Of a DNA stretch of 64,000 nucleotides, positions 63,287 to 64,000 are shown in pieces. Both the position numbers and the translations under genes were made by a program. Origin of the DNA: Petrosia ficiformis (Eukaryota; Porifera; Demospongiae; Haplosclerida; Petrosiidae); the NCBI GenBank assembly GCA_947044365.1, contig OX345652.1:2808940-2872939 (forward strand). Reading direction: 5' to 3'. Position 1 is the first letter of the stretch. Every line of letters starts with the position of its first letter. The notes beneath the pieces were generated by a model. That model had not been told where the DNA came from, made no database searches, and saw nothing but the letters and a program-made list of their open reading frames with translations.

Positions 63287-63598
63287 ATGGCCACTCCATA
63301 CAACAGAGGAGTGAATTCAAAAGGACGAAATACCAGAGGAGGAAGAATCTATGGACAGCAAGAAAGAAAAACTCACAAAAGACAGTCTAACTCCCAACCA
63401 CATGAGCAGACTCAGAGAGGTCATGGTACAAGAGATAAAACTGGAGTTTGGAGTACAAGAAGGGGAGATTCTAAAAGACAACAAAATGTTACAGCCAGTT
63501 CTCAAAAGAAAAGTATGAATTGCTGCACTGTATTCACCCATTACTTTTTTTTTTGCACAGAGCGTATGTGTGTGTGTGTGTTGCCCTATCAGGCATAG
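63287..63598 (+). CDS. Small basic Gln/Arg/Asn-rich ORF, unrecognised
   Basis: 103 residues if read straight through, beginning MATPYNRGVNSKGRNTRGGR and continuing with QQERKTHKRQ, EQTQRGHGTRDK and STRRGDSKRQQ. The first 75 residues are strongly basic and polar like a disordered nucleic-acid-binding tail. The end is poor: it runs into a TG microsatellite (CVCV). A possible 48-bp intron (AAAA|gtatga at 63513 to a Py-rich TTTTGCACAG ending at 63560) keeps the frame and gives 87 residues. AATAAA occurs twice downstream (63885-63890 and 63894-63899), which supports a transcript ending near 63910. It may instead be the first exon of a longer gene. No homologue is known to me. Confidence 0.4.
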   Translation: MATPYNRGVNSKGRNTRGGRIYGQQERKTHKRQSNSQPHEQTQRGHGTRDKTGVWSTRRGDSKRQQNVTASSQKKSMNCCTVFTHYFFFCTERMCVCVLPYQA

Positions 63599-64000
63599 CC
63601 CCTCCAAAAGCATTTCTGCTCATGCATTGAATAGAAATTGGTATTTGTCTCAATTTAGTCTTATTTTCAATTCTGTCTGTAATCATGCTCTTTGTTAGTT
63701 GCTGTAAAGGACATTACACACTATTAATCACTATTATTTTATTATCCACATGTACCTTTTACCATTTTATATGTTAATGAATGTTAATGAAAGTTAGCCT
63801 TTAGGTTTAGCTTATGTAAAGTGTATGTTGCATGCACAAGTTCTAATACAAATAAGTCACCTATACTATAGTACTGTACTATCCAATAAACTGAATAAAT
63901 ACTATTCTAAACTTGTATTGCCACACACAGACAGCAAGAATCTAAGTGTATTTTTAGAAAGAGCCATCTATGAATCAGTAAACATTTTCACCCACTTCCA
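63599..64000 (+). other. Right edge: probable 3' UTR of the small ORF
   Basis: AT-rich and non-coding, with two AATAAA signals near 63885-63899. I see nothing after them. Confidence 0.4.

Overview
The window reads as nuclear DNA of an animal. It is strongly AT-rich, full of microsatellites, minisatellites and short foldback elements, and two of its genes are split by many GT-AG introns. All three recognisable genes belong to families of opisthokont or animal character: an AFF (AF4/FMR2) transcription-elongation scaffold, a FAXDC2-type fatty acid hydroxylase and an UNC45 myosin chaperone. The AFF protein is well diverged from vertebrate AFF proteins outside its short motifs. Together with the high load of ACATGT palindromes, this makes an early-branching animal such as a sponge my best guess, but this is inference.

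Layout. Positions 1-5485 hold no gene I can support and contain dispersed and tandem repeats. Positions 5486-5875 (minus) are an unrecognised 130-133 residue coding exon. Positions 6529-46177 (minus) are a complete AFF gene that I could thread through 24 exons with consistent splice phases, giving 1294 residues. Its introns fill most of the window and carry nearly all the repeats, a tyrosine-recombinase (Crypton-like) relic and a CpG-rich patch. Positions 46178-46880 are a 703-bp divergent promoter shared with a FAXDC2 gene on the plus strand (46881-59883, 7 exons, 331 residues). One of its introns holds a 2.3-kb minisatellite. FAXDC2 runs tail to tail into a single-exon UNC45 gene (60423-63215, minus, 930 residues). 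UNC45 starts only 71 bp from a small basic plus-strand ORF (63287-63598).

How the genes work together. They do not form an operon. AFF is the scaffold of the super elongation complex, a nuclear transcription machine. Its P-TEFb-binding, ELL-binding and AF9/ENL-binding segments and its C-terminal homology domain are all visible. FAXDC2 is a membrane di-iron hydroxylase of sterol or lipid metabolism, and UNC45 folds myosin motors. The two head-to-head pairs (AFF/FAXDC2 and UNC45/small ORF) may share promoters.

The most unusual points are: an Arg-rich RGG insert just before the AFF C-terminal domain; local duplications that copied splice sites of AFF exons 11 and 21; a minisatellite whose every unit carries a branch-point-like TACTAAT and almost no AG; the Crypton-like relic ending in a poly(A)-like tail; and a CpG-rich island antisense inside the AFF gene. 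No tRNA gene, rRNA gene or CRISPR array was seen. All gene models come from reading the sequence by eye and have no transcript support.
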